A stretch of 21,886 nucleotides of DNA, taken from an uncultured Oscillospiraceae bacterium (GTDB taxonomy: Bacteria; Bacillota; Clostridia; Oscillospirales; Oscillospiraceae). The DNA lies in NCBI GenBank assembly GCA_910577805.1, contig CAJTOE010000021.1, positions 1 to 21,886 of the forward strand, written 5' to 3'. The notes beneath the pieces are model-generated. The model made no database searches. It saw only the letters and a program-made list of their open reading frames with translations, and was not told the DNA's origin. Shown in pieces: positions 21,709-21,886 of this stretch; the first letter of the stretch is position 1; each line of letters starts with the position of its first letter. The position numbers and the translations under genes were made by a program.

Positions 21709-21886
21709 GGTATTGGTGGTCGATGACGAATTTCTCATCCGCATGACCCTGGAGAGCGGCCTGTCCGACCGGGGCTACCAGGTGGAGAGCGCCCCCGGCG
21801 TGCGGGAGGGCCTGGAGCGTGCGGAGGCTTTACGGCCCCATGTGGTTCTGCTGGACAACCGCCTGGGCAGCGAACGGGGGATGGAC
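21698..21886 (+). CDS. Response regulator, receiver domain start (3' truncated by window)
   Basis: The ATG at 21698 lies inside the end of the kinase gene and is preceded by ACAGGAGGAAG. The 63 visible residues form the first part of a receiver domain: MKYKVLVVDDEFL with acidic Asp9 and Asp10, and VVLLDNRLG with phosphoacceptor Asp53. The output domain is outside the window. The kinase's NtrB-like character suggests a sigma-54 (NtrC-type) output domain, but this cannot be seen. It is translationally coupled to the kinase. Confidence 0.9.
   Translation, partial: MKYKVLVVDDEFLIRMTLESGLSDRGYQVESAPGVREGLERAEALRPHVVLLDNRLGSERGMD

Overview
The window is a GC-rich, gene-dense bacterial chromosome segment. 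Most genes follow strong AAGGAGG-type ribosome sites, several promoters are near-perfect sigma-A (TTGACA-N17-TATAAT), and protein types (short single-cluster ferredoxin, ThiI without rhodanese, clostridial S21 and LeuRS) point to an anaerobic Firmicute of the Clostridia. High GC and protein style suggest the Oscillospiraceae/Ruminococcaceae, a gut lineage; this is inference. No rRNA, tRNA, CRISPR array, insertion sequence with transposase, or prophage was seen.

Layout. 1-237: 3' end of an acyl-ACP-type thioesterase. 523-3534 (minus): an operon of a Crp/Fnr-family regulator followed by a lipoprotein, permease and ATPase of a NitT/TauT-type ABC importer, driven by a clear promoter whose start site is overlapped by a perfect palindrome, probably the regulator's own operator. 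3679-4586: an AT-rich island unlike its surroundings, carrying a small membrane protein with a HEAGH zinc-protease motif and a 63-residue membrane protein. 4959-7154: a PaaI-like thioesterase, a proline-rich ferritin-like protein and an alpha/beta hydrolase of monoacylglycerol-lipase type. 7205-13832: mainly housekeeping genes (cinA, thiI, ferredoxin, rpsU) interleaved with a small coiled-coil protein, a Suv3-like RNA helicase with a C-terminal zinc ribbon, and an orotate-PRTase-like protein with an altered PRPP motif. 14009-16513: leuS. 17273-21886: a class I aminotransferase, then a sodium/solute symporter, a PAS histidine kinase and the start of a response regulator, the last three tightly overlapping.

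Three copies of a modular repeat (289-457, 4696-4958, 16829-17049) lie in intergenic spaces. They share terminal inverted repeats (TTTCACCCTCATCCGTC), contain G/C-rich hairpins, and their terminal hairpins differ in sequence while remaining self-complementary. Convergent gene pairs elsewhere share tight bidirectional terminators, whereas the two convergent junctions at 237/523 and 4529/4959 hold repeat copies.

No complete undescribed system is proven here. The items most worth following are the modular repeat family, the symporter-kinase-regulator unit behind an intergenic terminator, the bacterial Suv3-type helicase, the autoregulated Crp/ABC operon, and the AT-rich membrane-protease island.
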